64,000 nucleotides of DNA, from assembly GCA_937872515.1 (NCBI GenBank), contig CALMSX010000122.1, positions 1 to 64,000 of the forward strand, in the 5' to 3' direction. This document shows positions 57,542-64,000 of this stretch, piece by piece (position 1 is the first letter of the stretch; each line of letters begins with the position of its first letter). The translations under genes were made by a program, and so were the position numbers. The notes beneath the pieces were generated by a model that saw only the letters and a list, made by a program, of their open reading frames with translations, ran no database searches and was not told the origin of the DNA. The DNA is from an uncultured Bacteroidota bacterium (lineage in GTDB: Bacteria; Bacteroidota; Bacteroidia; Chitinophagales; Saprospiraceae).

Positions 57542-58240
57542 TTATAACATGGTAAGCAGCTCAGTCAGGCTGGTTTTTTGAAAAAATCTGTCATTTTCGA
57601 TGGTTATGTCGATGGCTTCATGGGCCCAAGTTGTATGATACGGAATGTGTACCCCATAACCACCTATGTTTAATACAGGCAAAACATCCGACTTCAGTGA
57701 GTTGCCGACCATCATAAGTTCTCTTGCTTCTATGTCGAGGTGGTGGATCAGTTTTTGATAATCCTGCTCAGCTTTTTCTGTCATGATCTCTATGTGGTGG
57801 AAATAACCCATTAATCCGGATTTTTTCAATTTGCGTTCCTGATCTAGTAAATCTCCCTTGGTGGCTACAACCAACTTGTATTTTTTGGATAGTTCTTGCA
57901 GTACCAACTCAACATCCGGTAGCAAGGTTACGGGCTTGCTCAACATTTCTTTGCCAATACCAATGATTTCATCGACGGCAGTTGCGGGTAAAGTATAGCT
58001 GGTTTCTTTTATGGCTGTTTCGATCATCGACAGCATAAAAGCTTTGATACCATAACCGTAAAGTCCCAGGTTGTCGATTTCGGTTTTGAGCAAGGCCCTT
58101 AATGTAGAGTGAGGTGGGAGATAGTTTTCCAGCAATGACACAAATTTTTCTTCCGCCGCCCTGAAATAAGTTTCATTGTCCCACAAGGTATCATCGGCGT
58201 CAAAGGCAATGACTTTTAGTGAATTGATCATGATTTCCAT
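57542..58240 (-). CDS. HAD family hydrolase
   Basis: A haloacid-dehalogenase superfamily phosphatase of 232 residues. Motif I is FDADDTLWDN (nucleophile D14, acid D16). A helical cap lies at about 20-110, motif II in VVATKG, the lysine region near KKSG, and motif IV as MVGNSLKSDV. The size fits small-molecule phosphatases of the Gph/YjjG type; substrate unknown. An internal ATG three codons in (58231) may be the true start. A -7 box TACTTTTG ends 4 bases before the first ATG. The CAT-like gene follows directly. Confidence 0.87.
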   Translation of the reverse strand: MEIMINSLKVIAFDADDTLWDNETYFRAAEEKFVSLLENYLPPHSTLRALLKTEIDNLGLYGYGIKAFMLSMIETAIKETSYTLPATAVDEIIGIGKEMLSKPVTLLPDVELVLQELSKKYKLVVATKGDLLDQERKLKKSGLMGYFHHIEIMTEKAEQDYQKLIHHLDIEARELMMVGNSLKSDVLPVLNIGGYGVHIPYHTTWAHEAIDITIENDRFFQKTSLTELLTML

Positions 58241-58244
58241 ATTG

Positions 58245-58252
58245 CAAAAGTA
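58245..58252 (-). promoter_or_regulatory. -7 box TACTTTTG just before the HAD gene
   Basis: The reverse complement fits TAnnTTTG and ends 4 bases before the ATG at 58240. Transcription would start at or just inside that ATG, which favours either a leaderless mRNA or the internal ATG at 58231. Confidence 0.5.
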
Positions 58253-58320
58253 GGCATTTTCTGCAGACGGGTAAAAAGACCTGTATGAGATAAATTTTTA
58301 GATTAGTGAGTCGATGTACT

Positions 58321-58328
58321 TATCTTTG
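58321..58328 (+). promoter_or_regulatory. -7 box TATCTTTG just before the DMT permease gene
   Basis: A perfect TAnnTTTG box ends 6 bases before the ATG at 58335. It lies inside the longer frame that begins at 58314 and argues for the downstream start. Confidence 0.5.
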
Positions 58329-58334
58329 ACCTCT

Positions 58335-59216
58335 ATGAATCAAAAAACGGAAATCACCTTAGCCAGCTGGCTTCAACTTTTTATCCTTGGGGTCATTTGG
58401 GGAAGTTCATTTATTCTGATCAAAAGATCGCTGGTTGGACTTAGTCCTGTTGAAGTAGCAAGCTTCAGAATTGCCATTGCCTGTGTTGCCTTAATGCCCT
58501 TTGTTATTGCCCAGTTCAGAAATATAGAATGGAAAAAGTGGTATAAATTTTTATTTGTCGGCTTGACCACTACGGGCATACCTTCTTTTTGTTTTGCCTT
58601 TGCGCAGACCCATGTTGATAGTGCCACCGCAGGTATCCTGAATGCGTTGACCCCCATTTTTACCCTTTTGATCAGTGTGTGGCTATTCAATGCCCGATTT
58701 GAATGGGGCAAATTGGCGGGTGTATTGATTGGTTTTGTGGGTGCCGGTCTCCTGGTGTACAATGCAGGTGGTGGGGTACAAGGCAGCAATGCCTGGTATA
58801 GCCTGCTGATCCTTTTGGCTACCATTTGTTATGGCTTCAATGCCAACGCTGTGAAACAATTTTTTCCTTCTACGAGTTCTGTCACGGTGTCGGCTGTGGC
58901 CTTTGTAATGGTTGGTTTTCCAGCCCTCTTATACCTTATTTTTTCCGGATCACTGATCCATGCCTTTCAAAATACAGCAAGCCATCCGTCACTTATGGCT
59001 GTAGCCCTGCTTTCATTGTTGTGTACAGTGCTGGCCAATATTGTCTTTTACCGCTTGATTCAGCATACCAACGCTGTTTTTGGGTCTTCAGTCACCTTTT
59101 TGATTCCGGTGGTGGCTTCACTGTGGGGATTATTCGATGGAGAAGATTTTGGCATTTACCATGTAATATCCATGTTTTCTATCCTTATCGCTCTGCTCAT
59201 CATTCGCAGAAAGTAG
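58335..59216 (+). CDS. EamA/DMT family permease
   Basis: A ten-helix inner-membrane transporter of about 293 residues from the drug/metabolite transporter superfamily. Two EamA halves are visible: the first begins LFILGVIWGSSFILIKRSL and ends near residue 140, the second begins near LLILLATICYGFNANAVK. The C-terminus is short and basic (IRRK). Substrates of this family range from amino acids to purines and cannot be read here. The ATG at 58335 is preferred over 58314 because a -7 promoter box separates them. The TrpF-like gene is convergent, 3 bases away. Confidence 0.9.
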   Translation: MNQKTEITLASWLQLFILGVIWGSSFILIKRSLVGLSPVEVASFRIAIACVALMPFVIAQFRNIEWKKWYKFLFVGLTTTGIPSFCFAFAQTHVDSATAGILNALTPIFTLLISVWLFNARFEWGKLAGVLIGFVGAGLLVYNAGGGVQGSNAWYSLLILLATICYGFNANAVKQFFPSTSSVTVSAVAFVMVGFPALLYLIFSGSLIHAFQNTASHPSLMAVALLSLLCTVLANIVFYRLIQHTNAVFGSSVTFLIPVVASLWGLFDGEDFGIYHVISMFSILIALLIIRRK

Positions 59217-59219
59217 GGT

Positions 59220-59768
59220 TTATAAATTTTCAAGCATTTCAAACAAAGCATCTACCTCATCAAATGATTTGATGCCTGGCTTGTCTTCTGAACCCGTTCT
59301 TACTACAATTCCTGTGTTGGGAAAGGAAGCCAGAAATTGAACCCACTCCGGGCTGAATTGAGGAAGATCAAAATAGACGGTGCGGTCTTTTATTTCTGTT
59401 AAAATAGGTGTATCTACCTCGGAGGGTTTAAGGCTGGTCCCCACTTTGTAAACAACAATGGCTGCATCCGCTGCCTGGTTGATATCATCGATAACAACAA
59501 TAGATGGCACCAGGCATTCAGAAGCCCTGTCATAGGGTAGCAGCAAATAATCCGTGCCCGAGGTAAGAAACAAATCTTCCTGGTCATCTGCGCTGGTTGT
59601 GTGATCAAATTCGGCAACCGTTTTTGGACCTTCAATCCACTCTTTGATGCTGTAAATTGTGCCTATGTTTTGGGAATTGATAGCAAAACCGGCCAGACTC
59701 ACATCCATGGCGGCAAAATACCTGGCTACAGTGAGGTCTTGGATACCTGACGCATAAATTTTTATCAT
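59220..59768 (-). CDS. TrpF-like (phosphoribosylanthranilate isomerase-like) protein, probably not TrpF
   Basis: A 182-residue alpha/beta protein. The beginning (MIKIYASGIQDLTVARYFAAMDVSLAGFAI) follows the TrpF pattern of first strand, helix and second strand. The end (GIVVRTGSEDKPGIKSFDEVDALFEML) resembles the phosphate-binding end of TrpF. However, the catalytic cysteine of the KxCG motif is replaced (KIYASG), and the protein is about 20 residues shorter than TrpF. No other trp genes are nearby. It may be a non-catalytic relative. A -7 box lies 4 bases before the ATG. Confidence 0.55.
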   Translation of the reverse strand: MIKIYASGIQDLTVARYFAAMDVSLAGFAINSQNIGTIYSIKEWIEGPKTVAEFDHTTSADDQEDLFLTSGTDYLLLPYDRASECLVPSIVVIDDINQAADAAIVVYKVGTSLKPSEVDTPILTEIKDRTVYFDLPQFSPEWVQFLASFPNTGIVVRTGSEDKPGIKSFDEVDALFEMLENL

Positions 59769-59772
59769 GTCA

Positions 59773-59780
59773 CAAAGATA
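59773..59780 (-). promoter_or_regulatory. -7 box TATCTTTG just before the TrpF-like gene
   Basis: The reverse complement is a perfect TAnnTTTG box with only 4 bases between it and the ATG at 59768. Transcription would begin at about the start codon, implying a leaderless mRNA. Confidence 0.5.
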
Positions 59781-59956
59781 AAAGACAATTGTAATTCCAG
59801 AAACTTCCCCAACAAGTAGCAGTCATCGGACACAAAGGATTTACCCTACACTCGGAGGCAATTTAATTTTTTTCAAATAATGATAGAAATGTGACCATAA
59901 TAGACGAGGGCATCATTTTTTTTTTGAAATTTGTCGTCAATTCAAAAATCAGCAAA

Positions 59957-60421
59957 GTGGCAAAAAAACCAAAATTTGTAGTAATGGATTCTCCTGTACA
60001 TGGCAGGGGGGTATTTGCAGCAAAAGACATAAAAAAGGGCAAAAAAATCATCGAATATACCGGTAACGTTATTTCCTGGGAGGAGGCCAATAAAAGATTT
60101 ATTGACAACGAAGAACACTCATTTACCATGTTTTTTGGTATCGATGAAGACAAGGTAATAGATGGTGCTGATAATGGAAATGAGGCCCGGTACATCAATC
60201 ACAGTTGTAAACCCAATTGTGAGGCTAAAAATAAGGATGGAAGGATTTTTATTTATGCCAAAAAGGACATTAAAAAAGGCAAAGAGCTTTTTTATGACTA
60301 TCTCCTGGAAATCGAGGGAAAAATCACGAAAAAGGTGCTGAAAAAATATGCCTGCTTCTGTGGTTCTAAAAATTGTAGGGGAACACAACTCGATGTTAAG
60401 CCCAAAAAAGAAAAAGCCTAA
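59957..60421 (+). CDS. SET-domain protein-lysine methyltransferase-like
   Basis: A 154-residue protein made almost only of a SET domain, the fold of histone-lysine methyltransferases. Visible are HGRGVFAAKDIKKGKKI near the start, ARYINHSCKPNC with the SAM-binding NHSC (81-84), ELFYDY (catalytic Tyr region, about 110-115), and a post-SET zinc motif CFCGSKNC (C133, C135, C140). The start is uncertain: GTG at 59957 gives a compact domain, and an in-frame GTG at 59891 would add 22 residues across a T-run. The target protein is unknown. It overlaps the 3' end of the convergent NTF2-like gene by 4 bases. Confidence 0.88.
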   Translation: MAKKPKFVVMDSPVHGRGVFAAKDIKKGKKIIEYTGNVISWEEANKRFIDNEEHSFTMFFGIDEDKVIDGADNGNEARYINHSCKPNCEAKNKDGRIFIYAKKDIKKGKELFYDYLLEIEGKITKKVLKKYACFCGSKNCRGTQLDVKPKKEKA

Positions 60422-61281
60422 CCCCTTTTTCGCCGTTGAGCTCCTATTGACTGAAGCACTCCATCGATTTTATCGTTGGGCACGGTCATGGATAAGACAT
60501 ATTGTTTGATTTTTAATTGGTCGCCTTCAATGGCTATCCATCCAGACCCTCGGCAGGGGCCCATCCAGGTATCCAAAACCTCGTCAAACCAGATCATCCT
60601 TCTTTCTCCATCGAAGTGAAGGTTTCTGCTGATTTTTACAAAATCCCAGGCCTTTCCCTTTTTAAAGTAGGGGGCTGCAAAGTCGAGAAATTGTTTTTTG
60701 TTCCAGACCTCAAAGCTATCTGTTCCAATAAAAACCGCATCCTCGGCAAGGGCATCAAAATAGGCAGCGCTGTCTGCTTTAGTGGCAGCCGCATGCCAGG
60801 CATCCAGTAAAAGTCCGGCTGCTGCTTTTTGATCTCCCAAACAATTCGTTTTGTTCCTGGTGTCGTCAATGCCGGTTAGTTTCCACCCCGTCTCTGATTT
60901 CAAAAAGTGGAAAACATTGACCCCGCAATGACTGAATTTGCCTCGAAAAAAGAAATCATAGTCCATGCTCACGGTTGCTGCCTTGTCCCTGACTTCTTCT
61001 CTTAAATCACGGATCTGTTCATCCAGGTCTCCGGCTTTATACGATTTCAATGACCGCGTGAAGTCTTCCATCTGGATACAATCTATGTCATGGGACCCTT
61101 TTTTGCCAACAGACGATGAACATAGTCTGGCACCTGGCATGCTCATGTTTTTGATGACAAGTGTATCAATCTTGGACATGCCTTTGAAAAATGATTTTAC
61201 CAACTCAATGGGTGTTTGAGAATGGCATAGAAAAGGCAAGAACAAACAGCAAAGTACCAGACTTTTTAATTTCATTTTCAA
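60418..61281 (-). CDS. Exported protein with two NTF2/SnoaL-like domains
   Basis: A 287-residue protein with a signal peptide (MKMKLKSLVLCCLFLPFLCHSQ). Two domains of about 120 residues follow, both with the NTF2/SnoaL pattern. The first runs about 23-140 (IELVKSFFKGMSKIDTLVIKNM ... GWKLTGIDD). The second is about 150-280 (LLLDAWHAAATKADSAAYFDALAEDAVFIG ... GSGWIAIEGDQLKIKQYVLSMTVPND). This fold often binds small ligands or acts as an enzyme scaffold; no active site can be assigned. An ATG two codons in may be the start. It is a single gene, convergent with the SET gene. Confidence 0.78.
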   Translation of the reverse strand: MKMKLKSLVLCCLFLPFLCHSQTPIELVKSFFKGMSKIDTLVIKNMSMPGARLCSSSVGKKGSHDIDCIQMEDFTRSLKSYKAGDLDEQIRDLREEVRDKAATVSMDYDFFFRGKFSHCGVNVFHFLKSETGWKLTGIDDTRNKTNCLGDQKAAAGLLLDAWHAAATKADSAAYFDALAEDAVFIGTDSFEVWNKKQFLDFAAPYFKKGKAWDFVKISRNLHFDGERRMIWFDEVLDTWMGPCRGSGWIAIEGDQLKIKQYVLSMTVPNDKIDGVLQSIGAQRRKRG

Positions 61282-61419
61282 TAATTTAAGAGGCTAATGT
61301 AGCGTTTTGGCAGAGATATTCAAAAATTGTCGATAAAATCGATGCATTAATCGAAGAAACAGAATTGTCCTGCAACGGGGTGCGAATTTGCATCGTCTTT
61401 ACCCTCACAAATCACTTTT

Positions 61420-63864
61420 ATGAAATCATTGTTTATTTTTTGTTTTTTGTTTTCAATTTCCAGCCTTTTTGGCCAGCAAATCAGCGGCACCATCAAAGAT
61501 GCAAATGGTAATGCAATAGAATTTGTTTCTGTTACCCTTTTTCAATCATCCGATAGTTTATTGGTTAAAGGAGAAGTTACCGACGAGCAGGGCAAATTTT
61601 ATATCTCAGGAACGCTACCGGGCAAATATTATATTGAATGTTCATTTGTAGGATTTGAAACATTCAGATCCACAGAATTTACTCTGGATGACAAAAACGG
61701 TATGGATTTAGGCATTATTGCCCTGCAAGCCTCCACTCAAATGATTGAGGAAGTAACGGTCAAAGCCAGAAAACCGCTGATTGAAATCCAGGCAGATAAG
61801 ATGATTTTAAATACCGATGCCAGTATCTCAGCTGTTGGCTCCAATGGTCTCGACTTATTGAGAAAGGCACCTGGGGTAACGATAGATAACAACGAAAACA
61901 TCCAACTCAAAGGTAAAAACGGTGTCAATGTATATATCGACGGCAAGCCCAGCTACCTGAGTCCATCAGAATTGGCCAGTCTGCTAAAAGGCCTTACCTC
62001 TTCCGATATTGAAGCCATTGAAATTATCACCAATCCATCTGCCAAATTTGATGCGCAGGGAAATGCCGGTATCATCAACCTGAGACTCAGAAAAAACAAA
62101 AATTTTGGAACCAATGGAAACCTTAACCTAAGTGGAGGATACGGTAAGTACCACAAATCCTATGCCTCGCTTAACCTCAACAACCGAAACCAAAAGGTCA
62201 ACACCTTTGGCAATTTTGGTATAGGCAATAATAAATATTACAACGAACTCAATTTAAGACGTGAGCAAGATGGCGCTATTTACGACCAAAAACAATCGCA
62301 GGTAAATTCCAATGTGCCTGTGAATGCTAAGATTGGAGTGGATTACTATGCCAATGACAAGCATACTTTTGGTATTCTGTTTAATGGAAATACACAAGTG
62401 GTTGACAAGGAATACATCAGCACCAGTAGAACCAATATATACTCTCAGCTGAGTCCAACCCGGATAGACTCAACCCTTGATGCATCCAATAACATTATCA
62501 ATCACTCTTACAATGCCAACGTCAACCTGAATTATCGATTTACGGATACCATTGGCAATGAGCTATCTGTAGATCTTGACAAAGGCTTGTTTACAGCCAC
62601 CTCTACCAGTATGCAACCCAACCGATACATCAACGGGAATACAGGTGAGGTTACCACCCGAAGAGATTTTACAAACAATACACCATCCAATATAGATATA
62701 TCCACTGCAAAGCTGGATTATACACACACCTTTAAAAAATCAGGACTTCGATTGAGTTCAGGGGGAAAATATGCCAGGGTAAAAACAGAAAATACCTTTG
62801 ACTTTTTCAATTTGGTTGATGGAAGTCCAATTAAAGACATCGATCAATCCAACAATTTCAATTACACCGAAGAGGTTTCCGCCTTGTACTTAAACCTGGC
62901 TGGTGCAAAAGGTAAATGGAACTACCAGGCGGGTGTTAGGATGGAAAATACCCACTCTATTGGAGACCTTAGAAGAGATACTAGCATAACTGCCCAGCCC
63001 AATGACTATGTAGACAGAAATTATACAGGCTTGTTTCCAAGCGCAGCGTTGACCTATAACCACAGTGAGATGCACTCTTTTAATCTAACTTACAGCAGGA
63101 GGATTGACAGGCCCAACTATGAAGACCTCAATCCTTTTGAGTGGCGGTTAGACGAACTCAGTTTTAGAAAAGGAAACCCATTTCTGCTGCCGCAATACAA
63201 CAATAATCTGGAGCTGTCTTACACTTTAAAACAAGCTGCCACCATCAGTTTGGGATACAGTAATTCTCAGGATGTAGTAACAGACATAGTTGAAAATGAA
63301 CCTGATAAACCAGGTCGCTCTTTTATCAATTATCGCAACCTGGCAAGTCAGGAGCAATACTCTCTGAGCATTAATTCTCCTCTTCCTCTAGCCAAATGGT
63401 GGAACGGTTATTTTTCTGCCACCTTATATAAAGCTTATTATAAAGCAAGATTTCCTGAATACAACTTCGATGTAGAAACTCCTATAGCCACAAATATCTA
63501 CATGGAACACAATTTCACCCTGCCGAAAGATTATACCTTCGAGATTTCCGGTTGGTTTAATTCTGCCTCTATCTGGGGAGGTTCTTGGCTGACAGAACCC
63601 CAGGGCAGTTTGGACCTGGGTCTAAAAAAAGTATTGATGGGGGGTAAGGCATCGATCAAGTTGGGGGTAACAGATATATTATATACAGCCCCCTGGAATT
63701 CTTATAGTGAGGCAATTCCCGGTCTGAAAATTCGGGGTGGGGGAGCCTGGGAAAGCCAAAGGGTCAATTTGAACTTCAATTATCGTTTTGGCAATTCTGA
63801 GGTTAAATCAGCCAGAAGGCGGACTACAGGCCTTGAAGACGAGAACAAAAGAATTAAAAATTAA
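61420..63864 (+). CDS. Outer-membrane beta-barrel receptor with CarboxypepD-like domain (OMP_b-brl_3 type)
   Basis: An 814-residue outer-membrane protein. The signal peptide (MKSLFIFCFLFSISSLFGQ) is followed by a CarboxypepD_reg-like domain (about 20-105, ISGTIKDANGNAIEFVSVTL) and a plug-like domain (about 120-215, DLLRKAPGVTIDNNENIQL and NVYIDGKPSYLS). The remainder is a large barrel with RRIDRPNYEDLNPFEWRLDELSFRKGNP, typical of the TonB-dependent receptor-like 'outer membrane beta-barrel' family of Bacteroidota. It ends in a basic tail (SARRRTTGLEDENKRIKN) beyond the last strand. Ligand unknown. No clear -7 box was found in the 138-base upstream gap. Confidence 0.87.
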   Translation: MKSLFIFCFLFSISSLFGQQISGTIKDANGNAIEFVSVTLFQSSDSLLVKGEVTDEQGKFYISGTLPGKYYIECSFVGFETFRSTEFTLDDKNGMDLGIIALQASTQMIEEVTVKARKPLIEIQADKMILNTDASISAVGSNGLDLLRKAPGVTIDNNENIQLKGKNGVNVYIDGKPSYLSPSELASLLKGLTSSDIEAIEIITNPSAKFDAQGNAGIINLRLRKNKNFGTNGNLNLSGGYGKYHKSYASLNLNNRNQKVNTFGNFGIGNNKYYNELNLRREQDGAIYDQKQSQVNSNVPVNAKIGVDYYANDKHTFGILFNGNTQVVDKEYISTSRTNIYSQLSPTRIDSTLDASNNIINHSYNANVNLNYRFTDTIGNELSVDLDKGLFTATSTSMQPNRYINGNTGEVTTRRDFTNNTPSNIDISTAKLDYTHTFKKSGLRLSSGGKYARVKTENTFDFFNLVDGSPIKDIDQSNNFNYTEEVSALYLNLAGAKGKWNYQAGVRMENTHSIGDLRRDTSITAQPNDYVDRNYTGLFPSAALTYNHSEMHSFNLTYSRRIDRPNYEDLNPFEWRLDELSFRKGNPFLLPQYNNNLELSYTLKQAATISLGYSNSQDVVTDIVENEPDKPGRSFINYRNLASQEQYSLSINSPLPLAKWWNGYFSATLYKAYYKARFPEYNFDVETPIATNIYMEHNFTLPKDYTFEISGWFNSASIWGGSWLTEPQGSLDLGLKKVLMGGKASIKLGVTDILYTAPWNSYSEAIPGLKIRGGGAWESQRVNLNFNYRFGNSEVKSARRRTTGLEDENKRIKN

Positions 63865-63872
63865 GCCTATTT

Positions 63873-63907
63873 TTTGTGCCGGTTGATCCTTTGACAGCCG
63901 GCACAAA
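63873..63907. other. 10-bp perfect inverted repeat after the barrel protein gene
   Basis: TTTGTGCCGG and CCGGCACAAA form a perfect 10-bp stem with a 15-base loop, 8 bases after the stop. There is no T-run on either side, so termination by this element is uncertain. Confidence 0.6.
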
Positions 63908-63937
63908 TAATTTATGGCCTCTACCGTGTTATTTTGA

Positions 63938-63945
63938 TATTTTTG
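63938..63945 (+). promoter_or_regulatory. -7 box TATTTTTG before the last, partial gene
   Basis: TATTTTTG fits TAnnTTTG and ends 19 bases before the ATG at 63965. No -33 TTTG is evident. Confidence 0.5.
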
Positions 63946-63964
63946 CTCACTTAACTATAAAACT

Positions 63965-64000
63965 ATGCGTTTAACCGTTCTTTTTTGCTTGCTATTTGCT
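63965..64000 (+). CDS. Start of an exported protein, cut by the window end
   Basis: The last 36 bases encode MRLTVLFCLLFA, the beginning of a signal peptide. A -7 box lies just upstream. Nothing more can be said about the product. Confidence 0.55.
   Translation, partial: MRLTVLFCLLFA

Noticed and set aside
59912-59932. Poly-T tract before the SET gene as a terminator or slippage site
   Set aside because: There is no hairpin before it on the plus strand, and it lies outside the preferred coding region. It may simply be part of an AT-rich promoter.

Overview
The window looks like part of a chromosome from an uncultured or lesser-known Bacteroidota, most likely near the Saprospiraceae. The evidence is: Na+-NQR genes; SusC-like and FecA-like TonB receptors; secreted proteins ending in Por (T9SS) sorting domains; giant HYR/dockerin proteins; promoters of the Bacteroidota type (TAnnTTTG at -7, sometimes TTTG near -33); weak Shine-Dalgarno signals; and a type A RNase P RNA. 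This placement comes from reading the sequence, not from a database search. No tRNA, rRNA, CRISPR array, insertion sequence or prophage was seen.

Layout. 1-2.7 kb: end of the nqr operon (nqrD, E, F), closed by a strong terminator. 2.8-5.2 kb: TonB-dependent receptor. 5.2-7.5 kb: minus-strand operon with a coiled-coil protein, an LpxH-like enzyme and a propeller-like protein. 7.7-13.3 kb: plus-strand run of nadA, a DppC-like permease, a Wzx/MATE-like flippase, a biotin carrier protein, a lipoprotein, a Sco1 homologue and a cytochrome c. 13.4-17.6 kb: T9SS-exported giant protein A (minus). 17.9-21.5 kb: alaA, fhs and an Uma2-family gene. 21.8-27.5 kb: Rsh, Fur family, AlkD-like, UvrD/PcrA. 27.8-44.7 kb: adjacent giant surface proteins B (3541 aa) and C (2013 aa). 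44.7-46.0 kb: rnpB (minus) and a bile acid:Na+ symporter family gene. 46.1-49.0 kb: FecA-like receptor and DoxX-like protein. 49.2-54.5 kb: rimP-nusA-infB and a TIGR02757 gene. 54.5-56.9 kb: AT-rich islet with two very small minus-strand ORFs, each behind its own -7 box, and a divergent helical-repeat protein. 56.9-64 kb: CAT-like acetyltransferase, HAD hydrolase, DMT permease, TrpF-like protein, SET-domain protein, tandem NTF2-like protein, an outer-membrane beta-barrel receptor and the first codons of another exported protein.

How the parts work together. Much of the window is housekeeping: sodium-motive respiration, cofactor and one-carbon metabolism, stringent response, transcription and translation factors, RNase P. 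The accessory part is the cell surface. Proteins A, B and C share a 5'-to-3' plan: a conserved 'VSLDGDC...SCW...IEDK' module, HYR-like modules, a small CNA-B/CarboxypepD-like domain, a dockerin, a beta-rich domain that may be cohesin-like, and a T9SS sorting domain. They read as paralogues serving adhesion or an extracellular scaffold.

The most original candidate is the 54.5-56.9 kb islet. A 44-codon ORF there has a promoter and intrinsic terminators of its own, and it sits divergent to a TPR-like protein whose start codon overlaps a 10-codon upstream ORF. A secreted-peptide/helical-receptor pair is possible but unproven. Other points of interest are a terminator-like hairpin in the rimP-nusA-infB leader, several -7 boxes that almost touch start codons, and a eukaryote-like SET/post-SET protein.
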